Below, piece after piece: positions 32,854-43,980 of a DNA stretch of 64,000 nt. Origin of the DNA: Pohlia nutans (taxonomy: Eukaryota > Streptophyta > Bryopsida > Bryales > Mniaceae); assembly GCA_022496805.1 (NCBI GenBank), contig CM040106.1:2418001-2482000 (forward strand), in the 5' to 3' direction. The notes under the pieces were generated by a model. It saw only the letters and a program-made list of their open reading frames with translations, did no database searches and had not been told where the DNA came from. Position numbers and translations under genes: made by a program. Each line of letters opens with the position of its first letter. The stretch's first letter is position 1.

Positions 32854-33109
32854 CGTAACACTATAACAGGTTCGGATCTGGCGAACGAGTATTTTTTTTT
32901 TTGAAAAAATAAGTTTCGCCTCTCAAAAACTAAATTTCTCAATTTTTATTTTTTAGCAAAAAATTAGAAAAAATGACGTTAAATAGCTTAGAAATAACAA
33001 AATATTGCAAAAACTAATTTATTCTATTTTCGTTTTTTTGTCTTCGAAATTTTCTAATTTTTACGTTTTTTATTTTTAGAATTATTTTAAGACGAACCTG
33101 CTATGGTAC

Positions 33110-33163
33110 TACGGTACACGCATGTATGCATGTATATAGAAGTATATGTATGTACATATGTAA

Positions 33164-33208
<45 letters not shown>

Positions 33209-33224
33209 TATACATACAGTACGT
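33110..33224. repeat. (AT)n microsatellite with ATGTATGC flanks
   Basis: About 19 AT dinucleotides near 33,166-33,204, flanked by TATGTATGTA and GCATATACATA imperfect repeats. Confidence 0.9.
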
Positions 33225-36200
33225 GGAAGGCAGGGTTGACAGAAAATAATCCTTCCAAAAAATGCTCAATGAATAATTAAGTTTTATTAAGTACATTGTT
33301 GAAATAAAAAAAAATCAATTTAACAAAATGCCAATAATAAATAAAACCTTGTCTGAACAAAATAGTAAACAAAATTGGATTGAAACATATCCAACAACGC
33401 CTCCAAAAAAAAAAAAAAAAAAAAGTGCTTAGTAGCTGGTAAACATTTAATATTTTCTATTTATAGCCAATTTCTTAATAATTACTTTTATAAGTGCGGA
33501 CATCCACGGTTTCAACTTTTCTTAATTATTTGACATAAAAGTGCCGACCTCCACTATTAGCTATTAACCCTACAATGCGCCATCATCTTTATATTGGACG
33601 ACGAAAAATTTAAGTCGTTCAAATCTGATGCAGGTTACTAGACAACTTTCATCCACCAGAAATTACTCATAACATAAAACATATATTCTGAAGTACATGT
33701 CCTAAGATTTGCTTCTAGGGTGTAGGAGTTCATTGTTTGATTTATTACAACCTTAAAGTTGTACTAAAGCTTTCGTTTAATCTTTTAATACGATAATTTT
33801 CTAGTCGTGAGAGAAGTTTTACAAAATGAAATTGTAGAATGTAGAGACTGTGTGTATTACTATCAGTTCAAGCAAGGAGTCTGAATATTTAACAACATTT
33901 GTCAACAATTGTTAATTTAATATTATTGAATAAATTAACATTCAAATGAAATGTAATTAATAGAAATATCAATGACGTAAATGTCATTAGTATCGTTAGT
34001 GATGTCACGGCCAACTGGAATTTAAATGCTTTAATTATAAGTGGGTAAAATATATAATATAAAAATGCGTTTATATTATATAAAAAGAGAGTAAAGTGTA
34101 AATCAATGTAAGTAAGTTACTACCTACTAAGTATAGCACTTTAACAATTTAAAAAACAAGTATGGTCACGATTTCTACAAGTTGTAAATAATTTCAATAT
34201 TTGAAACTCATCGGAATTTGAGGTCTACTTTTTGTGGAGTGAAATGAGAGAACAGTCAAGTTGTAAGTACGATGAATACGTTAAATGTATGACAACATTA
34301 AATTTTGAGACATTAAACATTAGACATTATACAATTAGATATGAGATATTAAGCATTAGACGTTTGAGACAAGTATGGAGTACCGTTTAATATTGTTTGA
34401 TGTTAATAATGACATTAGTGAGGATAATGCCATCCAAATGAAAAATCATTGTCCAAATTACCGTTGCAGATTTTTTTTTCACTACCTCAGTCTCGTTGCA
34501 ACGTCGACATTGTTCAAATGATGTATTACAGCTTTAAAGACATGACAGAAAATTTTCCATTATGAAGTCCAATTCTGACCATGATTATCTCAACACTAAA
34601 AAAAAACATTTGCAAATTAAGAAAATATAAAAATGGTCATTTACTGTAAAAAAAGATAATGCATGCTATTCTTGTACAATAGAACACTCTCAAATTCCTC
34701 AAATTCTCAAAGTATCCCCTCCTTCACTTAGACCTGTGCACGGCTATCTTCCTTTGACATTATGTCCATTGCTTATTTTTAGAGGTCCCAGTGACAGTCA
34801 TGCCTACCCTCATAGGATGTTCATATTGATGATTGATATAGAATAACAACACGCTCTCGAATCTTTTTAATGAATCATGACGGCAAACCCTGCAATAAAC
34901 AAGAGGATATTGCATGAATGAACAATCAATCCTATTTTGCAATCATCTGAAGTAATCAATCATTTAAAGCTGCATTAAGCTATCGAAAGCCATTAAATTT
35001 TTTTGAAAACAACCAATCCTATTGTGCAATCATCAAAAGCCGCATTTAACAAATGTGAAATAAATCATTTAGCATTTCTTATACAAGTTTTAGTGAGCAA
35101 TAACTTCATGAATTACAAACTAATGTAGAAAGAAACTATTCAATGCAAAATCTTTACCAACTAAAATTTATTGACTCCCTTGCGCACCACTGCAAACGTT
35201 AGAAAGATCTTCTCAAGATATATCCTTTAGTTTTTTCAATTTGTGAAGCACTTTGGCACTCAATGGTATAAGCTTCTTGTGTTTGGGCATTGATGAACCA
35301 TTTTGAAATTGTCCATTTCAAACGATATTAACATTAAATGCATGCAAAGATTTTTATAATTGGTACAACAACGCTACATTTGTATTACATATGCAAAGAT
35401 TTTTATCATTGGTTTGAAAAAACAACGCTACAGACTGTTAAATTTTAAATTTTGAAGCCACTATATATCACAACGAACCTTGCATGGCTTTATTCTCTCT
35501 AAGTTTTAAAGTATGAAAAATATTTTCAACTTCCACGTTGTTTGGCTTCACATTTTGAATTTTCTTTGGTATAAACTTTTAATTGATGCGTTGCAATAAA
35601 ATACAGCACGCACTGAACTTTATATTTTGTAAACGTTATTAATTATACATATGTTTGCAAAAATCTAAAATTATCACGATTTTACCTATTGAAAGTATTT
35701 ACAACTTGTGGGATTTTTTGTTTACCTTTAAACTCCTAAATCGCTTGGTGAATTATTTAATTGGGTTAATAAAATACAGCTAGCGCTAAATTTTAACTCA
35801 TTGTAAAATAAATTTATATTAATTACAATATGTATTTGATAAGTTCCATTTTCTATGCTATAGATGTAAAGTACAACAAATAATAGTTTAGTTCCTTAAT
35901 ATCATACGTGCATCAAAATTTAGAATTGTTTGCTGCATCTTTGTGATAACGGTCGACTTGGTAGCTATAGTGAAACACTCATATTTGGAATTTTTTCCAA
36001 AATTAGATAGTGAAGTATAAACTATATTTCACATGCTATATTTTATAAGATATTAGGCTCAAATGCAACAAAACTCATTTTCATAGGCTACATTTAGTTT
36101 AATTTGACAACCAATAACATTTAAAATACAGCACGCGGTGAACCGATTATTAAACTTCTTATGTAGTGGGCACTTCAAGGTATAGCTAAATATAAATTTA

Positions 36201-37193
36201 ATAGTTTGAATTAAATCTGAAAGGGTGGCATTACAGAGCAAAGAATTTAACTAAAGAATTGGATGGAAATCATCCAGGCATCAGTTGGAATTGAAGAAAT
36301 TTTTCCATGCACGAATGATTGTTTGAGTCTCCTGGGTTAAACCTGAACATAGGACAGGGTATCGTAAATAAATGTATAGAAACATAATTAGTCGTACGTT
36401 TCATAGGAACATGTCGAATGTCAAACAATTTCGAATAACACATTTCAGGACATTTTCAGCAGTATCTCGACAATTACTATCGCCTACCTCGACGTTGTAA
36501 AAACAGCAGGCTAAAGTTGCCCACACATGTCAAAAAATAGCCTCCAAAAAAGGCATGTTCACTGTAAAGGGCCCCGGAGTCCTCGCCACCGGCTGTGAAC
36601 AACAAATTTGAAATCGACCATTTGAACTAGTCGATTCCATTCCCGCTACGATTCTCCCGCCAAATCGCCTATAATTGCATTTGCGGAACCGGGGGGACCT
36701 TTTTTTCCATTCGGTCTTATGCTTACGCGCTTGCACAATTCGAACTTCGTTGCGCTTGCATCGCTTTGCAAGCAGTTCTTGCTTTGCGATTTGCGAGAGC
36801 TTAGTATCAGGTTATTAGCACTAGATAGTTGTTGTTGAAGGTGTTCTCGACTGCGCAGTAGTAGTGCTCACTCCTTTGTGAGTTGGAGGTACAACAACGC
36901 GTTCCAGGTGGCTTTGCGCCAAATTCTGATATAATTTTGTGGCCAAAGGTTTTAGTTTTTGGGTTTCATGCATGTTATTGTTCTGCGTTCGATCAATTCT
37001 TTTGAGGCAATAAACTATCATGTTAGGGTTCTGAGTGATTCACGTATTTAGTTGTAGACATGGAACTTGCATTTTTGATTTGAGAACTGCGGTACGATGT
37101 CGCATTGAATGTGAGTTGATTCCCTGTACCCGACTTTTTCGCCGCAAATTCCTGGAAATGATACTCGAATTGCCACTACTTTCTCTGAAGAGA

Positions 37194-38639
37194 ATTCAAC
37201 TCGACTCAAGTTGAATTGCTTGCGTGGCCGGCTTTGAACTATCAACGGAGAACTGTATACAGATAATTACAAGGACGGATCTCTACTGTCTATGGGGAAT
37301 CGTCGATTGGATTCAACTCGAGTTGAGTTGAAGTCGGGTAGTATAACCTGATTCAACATATTGATCGTGAGGGAAATTCAACTTGAGTCAAGTTGAATGG
37401 ATAGGCAAAGAGACATGCCTACTGTTAACTTGGTAAGCCATTCAACCATGTTGATTACGGTCTCAATTACGTTGTGTTCAACTCGACTCGATTTGAAATA
37501 CTCACAGCCATTTAACTCGACTCGAGTTGAATTACTCACAGCCATTCAACTCGACTCGAGTTGAATCGCTCCTCGGTCGATCCTGCAATATAGTGACATC
37601 ACATTAACTGTACGAATTATCCCTGATTTGCACATGAAGAAAATCAACTCCAGTCGAGTTGAAAGTCTTAAAAGCTAAAAACCCTAAACATAACTCATAC
37701 TGGTAAATCATGAAGTGTTCACACAATTTAACTCGAGTCGAGTTGATTGTATCCTGGAGTAAATGCTAATTTTACTAATTTCTGAAATCACCCTACTGTA
37801 ATTTCACTGAATGCCACCATCTGTAAATCTTCAACTCGATTCGAGTTGAATGAATTTTTCTACTCGGTTAATCCTTGGTGAATGGGAATCTACAACTGGA
37901 CGGCAGAGTTTCTCTCCAGATAATCAACTCGACTGGAGTTGAAACATTAGACAATACTACATCAAATCAAATATGACGATTCCCCGTCAACAATTTCTTA
38001 GTATTCAACTCGAGTTGAATTGAACTGAACTGATAAGCAAAGAGTCGAGTTGAACGGATAAGCAAAGAGACATGTTCACAGTTAACTGAGTAAGCCATTC
38101 AACCAGGTCGATTGAGAATCAACTTGATGTGAGTTTAAGGTGTCAATCAAATTAAGTTCAACTTGACTCAAGTTGAATTGCTCATCGGTTGATCCTGCGA
38201 TATTGCAACAACACATTGATTGTATGAACTATCCTTGATTTGCATATGAAGGAAATCAACTCAAGTCGAGTTCATAGTCTTGGAAGATGAAAACCCTAAA
38301 ATTTGTTGATACAGGGAAATTATGAAGTGTTCAAACAATTCAACTCGAGTCGAGTTGATTGTATCTTAGAGTGAATGCTTAGCATTTTACTGAATTCTGA
38401 AATGGCCCTACTGTAATTGCACTGAAATCCACCATCCGTGAACATTCAACTTGATTCGAGTTGAATGAATTTTTCTACATGGATATACCTTGGTGATTGG
38501 GAATCTACAACTTGACGGCAGAGTTTTTCTCCAGATAATCAACTCGACTTTAGTTGAAACGTTAGACAATACTTCATCATATCACATATGATGATTCCTA
38601 GTCTACGATTTTTGAGTATCAACTCGAGTCGAATGGAAT
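37194..38639. repeat. Palindromic motif cluster D (18 copies), upstream of the plus-strand gene
   Basis: Two-armed copies start at 37,194, 37,311, 37,376, 37,476, 37,510, 37,544, 37,642, 37,726, 37,829, 37,922, 38,003 (an 18-bp short form without the extra centre), 38,116, 38,156, 38,254, 38,338, 38,444, 38,537 and 38,617, plus a half-site at 38,042. 37,544 is perfect. 37,376 and 38,156 have the same change in both arms (TTGA/TCAA). Spacing 35-115 bp. The cluster ends 60 bp before the first codons of the next gene. Confidence 0.95.
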
Positions 38640-38640
38640 T
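37376..38640. repeat. ~613-bp tandem duplication within cluster D
   Basis: The order of palindromes and the DNA between them in 37,376-38,020 repeats in 38,030-38,640. Matching sites are 612-615 bp apart (37,726/38,338; 37,829/38,444; 37,922/38,537). Shared blocks include GGCAGAGTTT.TCTCCAGATA and GAATGAATTTTTCTAC. Confidence 0.9.
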
Positions 38641-38699
38641 GTTTGTCCATTGAACTGCTGAGTACTACGTTTGATGTGTTTGATAATATAGGTGGTTGA

Positions 38700-39101
38700 A
38701 TGGATTTGGAGAGCGTTCCAATGATTTCTGATGACTTCTCTTTTCGTGAAGGCGTTGATGCTCGGCCAAAAGAGTCACAAGAAATTCCCAACTGCGAAGG
38801 TATTCCACGGAGGCTTTGGATTACCAAGTTCGTAACACCATACAGCGATGGTGGCTCTCTTGTGGCTGAAGGCATATGTCATAGTGTAAGCTCCGACCTT
38901 GTTCTCGGTTGCAACGGTGCACTCGGAGACACTCATGTGGCCGTTCTGATCTCGAAGAGCCTCTCTACCGCTAATGTGCCAGATGATTGGAGATATTCTG
39001 TCCGGGCTTGGCCGATTGAGTATGTCTTTTGTAATGGTGCTAGCCTCAAAGACCACGACCTGCGATACAATTACAACTGTCGTGTAGCAAGTCTTTCCTA
39101 G
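38700..39101 (+). pseudogene. N-terminal part of the plus-strand transposase-like gene
   Basis: A 133-residue frame beginning MDLESVPMISDDFSFREGVD, with IPRRLWITKFVTPYSDGGSL and ISKSLSTANVPDDWRYSVRA, then a stop. No family recognised. It starts just past the last palindrome of cluster D and is followed by codons of the transposase-like core in other frames, so it is read as the first part of that gene or as an upstream exon. Confidence 0.35.
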
Positions 39102-39249
39102 CCTGGATCGTCCTGTAGCACACGTTATACCAGTACTGTGAAGAACCCACCACATGAGACCCCTATCAAAGCCAAAGGTCTGCTAACTCAGGAGATTAAC
39201 GTTGTTTCTAGCAATGAGTGTTGTTCTTTAGAACTATGTTCAGCCTTTC

Positions 39250-41530
39250 CCTAGGGAGAAGATCCGCGCTTTGCGAGAGCGTATGTATTGTAACACTTCC
39301 TTTCAGTTCAAATTCCATATGAAGCTCGATGTCCACAGGCAGATTCATCGTGACGCCCATGGCAGGAGGGCCGCCATGGTGGAGGGTATTGACATGTGCA
39401 TGCCTGCATGGAGGCACATTGTTGGAGTCTCTGAAGCCACTTTTCATCGGTTCCAACGGTTCGCTACTGAAGGTCTTCAAGCACAGGCGCATGGAAACAC
39501 CAGTTTGCTTAAACCTCGAAAGCATACCTCTCAGGCCATTGCCACTTTGAGGTGCATCTTGGAGAACTCTGCAGATGATATGCCACACCGAACTCGCACT
39601 CTTAAATCTGGAGAGAAGGTCGTGTCCATGATTCTTCCGGCCACATGGAAATGGAAGAATGCCATCTCGGAGATCAACGCTGCAAATGCGTCATTTGGTT
39701 TGCAAAAAGTTTCCCCGTCTAGTTTGAGCAGGATTTGTAGGTTAAGCATTACATAGTACGATGCAAAGAAGCCGGGAGACAATTTCGCCCGTTGCTCCAA
39801 ATGTGATAGATCGCACTCTCTTAGGCGTGGCGCCACAACAAGGTCGCAACAAGCTCTACTGTGTGTGAAGAAGCTCGAGGTGCATTTGTGTGCTGCCCGA
39901 GCACATAGAGAGTTATATTACGCAAACCGGTACAAATCTAGTTCTTACCTGCACGAATATTTGACCATCATGCACGAAAAAATGGATCATGCAAAACCCG
40001 CTTTTCTCTTGTCTTCTCTCACAAGAGTAAGGAGCTTGATGGTTTGATTAAATTGCCAGTATCCGTTGCGGGTATGATCGCACATGGTCATGGAGATGTC
40101 TGCTATGCGCATTACGGGCTTGATAACTTCGCTCACGATTCAAATTACACGGTGGGTTCTTTCGCAAAGCTCTTGTGAGATCTCGAATTACCTCCAAAAT
40201 ACTCGTCCAGGGAATTGTTTGTGGGGTCTAAGTGGGCTCCTATCTTTGATGGTGTCCTTCAAGGAGCTGACATGTGCAAATCATCTCTTCGGCCAGCTCC
40301 AGAAGTTGTCGTTCGAGCAACTCCACTTCCTCCCATTATGAATGTGGAGATGGACAATGCCACTGGTGACAATAAGAACAAATATGTGTTCTGCTTTTGG
40401 TCCCTTCTTGTTGCCAAGAAAATCTTATATGAGGTGTATGTAAATTTTATGTTGGTGGGTCACACCCACGACGTCATCGACACACTGTTTGGGAGGTGGA
40501 GCATGTTGTTGAAGAAAGATAACTTCCCTACTATTCCTTTGCTCCTGAAATCTTTCATAGATGTGGAATCTGTTTTGACTATTCCCCATCTTGTAGAGGA
40601 GGTGCCTGATGTTAAAGGTTTCATTGAAGGCTTCATAAGGGATGGAGATGAGACTCTTGTCGGTCACACTAAAGCTCAACAATTCAAGATCTTCCTAGAC
40701 TCCACTAGTTGCCCTGTTATGAAGTACAAGATTTCGATTGGCTGCCAAAGGATTGCACTGGAATTGAATTGTGGAGGGAAGATTTAGAAGGTCGTAGTTT
40801 GTGGCCTCGTGGGGAGCCGGTGCCCGTGATGTACCGTGCGATGAGATGCTTGGACAACATTGTGAAGGGCCTGTTGGAATTTATCAAGTACTCGGAGACA
40901 ATGTCCGCTGAAGACAGAACTGGAGAGTATAGAAGACGCTATGAACATTTGGTTTTCTACTGGCGAGCTGTGAGGGCAACATTGGAGGAGCCTATTGAAC
41001 CGTCCATTGCATTCAAAGTTGGGTTTTGGCCATCCACTCGTGTTGCTGCAAGGGTCAAGGATCAATCTGCTGAAGATGTTGGGCTTCGTGAGGAGTTTGC
41101 GGAGGATGATGCGTACATTGGAGAGTTGTGTGATCGTCCATTGCAATCCTTCCGAGTTGGTCGTGATGTCTTTGAAGGCTCTTTTGTTGCTATACGGCCC
41201 GCGGATGGTGATTCTAGACCTGTATGGATTGCAAGTGCGTTGTGTGATCCAAACACAAACCCGGATCAGGCGAATTGTGCATTCATTCAGTATTTTCGGC
41301 CCACATCCAGAGATCAAAATGTTCAAGAGAGCTACACTAGGTGGGATTCGTCCAGAGGATTGCGTTGGAAAGTTGATGAAAGTCAACCTCCGGTGTGGGA
41401 GTATACTGATTCTCTGATGACAGTGTGGAAGTCAAGAATCAAGAAGGACACAACGGAATGTATGTTGAAAATCCCAGTGGCTCAAATCAAAGTCATTAAC
41501 GATAACATAGCAACATATTGTGGTGCTTGA
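39250..41530 (+). pseudogene. Transposase-like gene resembling DUF7869 proteins, decayed
   Basis: One frame from 39,271 to 40,047 with one in-frame TAG (39,754) gives KLDVHRQIHRDAHGRRAAMV, a C-x2-C (FARCSKCDRSHSLRR) and YYANRYKSSSYLHEYLTIMH. A frame change leads to 40,060-40,787: MIAHGHGDVCYAHYGLDNFA, VEMDNATGDNKNKYVFCFWS, then NFMLVGHTHDVIDTLFGRWS. The spaced 'D-N...N-K-N...G-H-T-H-D-x-I-D' is the signature of the DUF7869-type proteins, which look like RNase H-fold transposases. A second change gives 40,709-41,530, with GSFVAIRPADGDSRPVWIAS and a stop at 41,528. Two frameshifts and stops at 39,754 and about 40,180 make it a pseudogene. It is divergent from the minus-strand gene at 30,293, and both are preceded by palindromic arrays. 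Confidence 0.55.
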
Positions 41531-41925
41531 AGTTCTTTCATGTATTGAAGACATATTTGAGTATTTCTACATCTGTATATTGATGTATATGCCTTCATTG
41601 CTTGTGTAGATAATCTTTTGCCCAATTGCAAAGGATTCTATGTATCTACTCTAAGAGAACACGTATTAGTTTTGTGTGTTGTAGAATTCATTAGTATAGA
41701 TGTTATGTGTAATAGTTTGATGTTATTTGTTTGAACCGAGTTTATCTATTCTATTGTATTTGGTTTGTTTTAAATACGCAAGTGCATTATATGTATCACA
41801 TTAATATATTCATTGTTTCATTGTACATGTGCATTTGTTTTTGGTGACTTGTTTTATTGATTTATTTGTGGTGTATGTTTAATTGCATAATACTTTTGAA
41901 TTATCAAAAATTTGATAGTGGTTAG
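41531..41925. other. 3' flank of the transposase-like gene
   Basis: T-rich, with TGTATATTGATGTATATG and similar runs. No gene seen; probably 3' UTR and element edge. Confidence 0.4.
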
Positions 41926-42160
41926 GACCACTATTTATTGTTTTTTTGTTAGCGCGTCAAGCATTTGTCACAGTTTAGGGTACGGGGCTGGTTGGTTGTT
42001 ACAACTTTCTTGCCTGCCTAAGCTCACTTAGTAGCACCAAGTTATATATATCTCAGAGCCGCTCAAACGAATTCAACAAGAATTGAACCCGGACCACCTA
42101 CATGAGATAAACACCCCTTTACAACCAACCACTGAGCTCATGACTTGGTGTCCGCTACAC
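41926..42160 (-). mobile_element. tRNA-derived SINE, copy 2
   Basis: Minus strand: A-box-like GAGCTCAGTGGTTGGTTG (42,122-42,139), B box GGTCCGGGTTCAATTC (42,080-42,095), then the same tail blocks as copy 1 in the same order (GGTGCTACTA, GGCAAGAAAG, CCAACCAGCCCC, ending ATAGTGGTCC). The A box is better kept than in copy 1 and resembles the usual TAGCTCAGTGGT of plant tRNAs. Not a functional tRNA: no acceptor stem pairing is visible. Confidence 0.8.
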
Positions 42161-42594
42161 TAATAATTTAGATCTTGTACACGAGATTTGCAATCAAAAA
42201 TTAAAATTTTGCATTGTCAAAATGTCTTCTATATAAAACTCTCAATTTAATGAAAACTTCAAGTTTTATTTACTTATTATATTAAGCATCAACTCCCATA
42301 CATCCACTTGAAATTAAATAATCCTATTTTGAGAGGTTTCCATTCTCTCATTTTAATGAATATGATGTTCATCTTGGTTTGGTACGTTCAATTCCCCTCT
42401 CATCCGTCCAATTTAGTGACACTCAAATTTGCTTATAAGGTGAGGGGGTGTCCATTTATTTTAATTGAGTTCATTCTCACAACGGCATCATTGTGATGGG
42501 TCGATCCTATTAGAGGATCCCCCAATAGGATGTAGCCATGCCTACTTTGATTGTTACTTCGACATTACTTGACTGGTTCATTGCCTGTGACAGA
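42161..42594. other. AT-rich flank, nothing recognised
   Basis: Contains the first of three GGAGGATCCC-type motifs (42,512-42,540). No gene seen. Confidence 0.4.
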
Positions 42595-43980
42595 CTCAAC
42601 GATCCAAGATAGAGGTGGTGGAAGATGAAGGACATGTTAAAAAAGCCGAGGAGACTGCTAAGCTCATATGGGCTAGTCAACACATCGACAATGTTCTTGA
42701 TCAGACAGACGCACCAGGTAGTGACTCGGATGGCTCAGAGGATATGGGAGGGCAGGACGTGATAGCGGGGATAACCGCTCAAGTACGAGCAAGGAAGTCT
42801 TTGTTCTCTGTACAAGGAGAGGATCCCTATAAACAGCTCAAAAAGCTAAAGAAGGTTGTCGAAGAGTCTTGAGATGAAGAAGAGCTTCAGAACGTGCCAG
42901 AGTCTTCAATTGATCTCAATGCTAGGGCCGCTGTGAAGCGTTTAAAGATGAAGAAGCCGATAGTTGTTCTCTAGATGGAGGCTGCTACAAAGCGCACAAA
43001 GAAAAAGCCGACAGTTGATCCTCTAACTGGGACTAAAGGAGTACTAGGAAAGAAGCAGAATACAAGTGTTGATCCTAGGAGCGGGGCTAAGTACCGCGTC
43101 AAAAGAAAATGAAGTCGATACCTGCTTCTCGGACTAAGGTTGAGGCTGCGGCTCCTGGAACTGAGGCTGGAACTGCAGAGGGGCGTACTAAAAAGAAGAA
43201 GAAGCAGAATGCGAAGAGGAATTTATCAACACTTCCACCTAAGGCGGAGGCCATTCTTAAAGAGGAGTAGGAGGAAGGCGGCGTAGCCGGTGGAGTGGGC
43301 TTGACGAATGAAAGTCAGCACACAATGGGTGGGCATGATGAGGGTGAGGGTAATGACGGAGTTGACATAAGAGCCCACAAGATATGTAATTAGAATTAGA
43401 CAGACAAAAGGTGGCCGAAATTGATATGCTCCTCGGGATTGAGTCCAAGGAAGGTGTCAGTAGGGGTGGGCATGATGAGGGTGGGCATAATGATGAGCAT
43501 GACTTAGGACGTGATACCCTGGACTCTGAAGCCAACAATAAGGGTGGACAAGACGAGGGTGATCACCATGATGTTGACATACTTGTTGATGAGCGTGACT
43601 TAGGAGGTGACACCCGTGACTTTAGAAACAACAAAGAGGACCTCTAGGCGGACCCAAATCAAGGGCAAACTGAATGACAGGATGTGATGGACACAAGACA
43701 AGACAAAGAGGAGTCTTCTCCAAGAGTCCTCCGGCATTGACGTGTTCAAGAGCTAGGATGTCCCTGGCTTAAGTCCAGTTGAACATAGCGAGGTTGGTGT
43801 GCTACAAAGCCGAACTGAGTGTGGCATGAGCTCTATCGGAGGATCCCCGAATACTAGCATGAGAACAAAAGAAGGCGACGAGTACGCCGGTTCTAGTGAT
43901 GTCAAGGATGATAATGAAGGCATGGTAGGTCAAAACTAGCGATTACTCAAGACATCTAGGCGTTACTTGTAAATTGTGGA
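42595..43980 (+). pseudogene. Lys/Glu-rich decayed gene segment
   Basis: Coding-like sequence in one frame from about 42,600, with AEETAKLIWASQHIDNVLDQ, SEDMGGQDVIAGITAQVRAR, a stop at 42,870, then RAAVKRLKMKKPIVVL, a stop, and TKRTKKKPTVDPLTGTKGVL. A second frame at 43,411-43,647 is Gly/His/Asp-rich. A GACAG splice-acceptor-like site precedes 42,596. No domain recognised; composition suggests a nuclear low-complexity protein. Several in-frame stops show decay. Confidence 0.35.

Larger units (their letters stand above)
31170..36480. other. AT-rich region between divergent element genes
   Basis: About 5.3 kb without coding sequence I can support. It contains two microsatellites, a poly-A run (33,402-33,423) and a small direct duplicate ATGCAAAGATTTTTAT (35,342 and 35,391). 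33,564-33,580 reads TTAACCCTACAATGCGC, which resembles the end of a TTAA-target element; no partner found. The stretch 31,950-32,700 is richer in GC and looks leader-like. Confidence 0.5.

Noticed and set aside
27042..38639. Palindromic array read as a CRISPR array
   Set aside because: Spacing is irregular (35-140 bp), repeats are palindromic and decayed, no cas genes are present, and the surroundings are plant-like.
40784..41386. 200-residue minus-strand ORF
   Set aside because: Antisense of the transposase-like gene; no motif.
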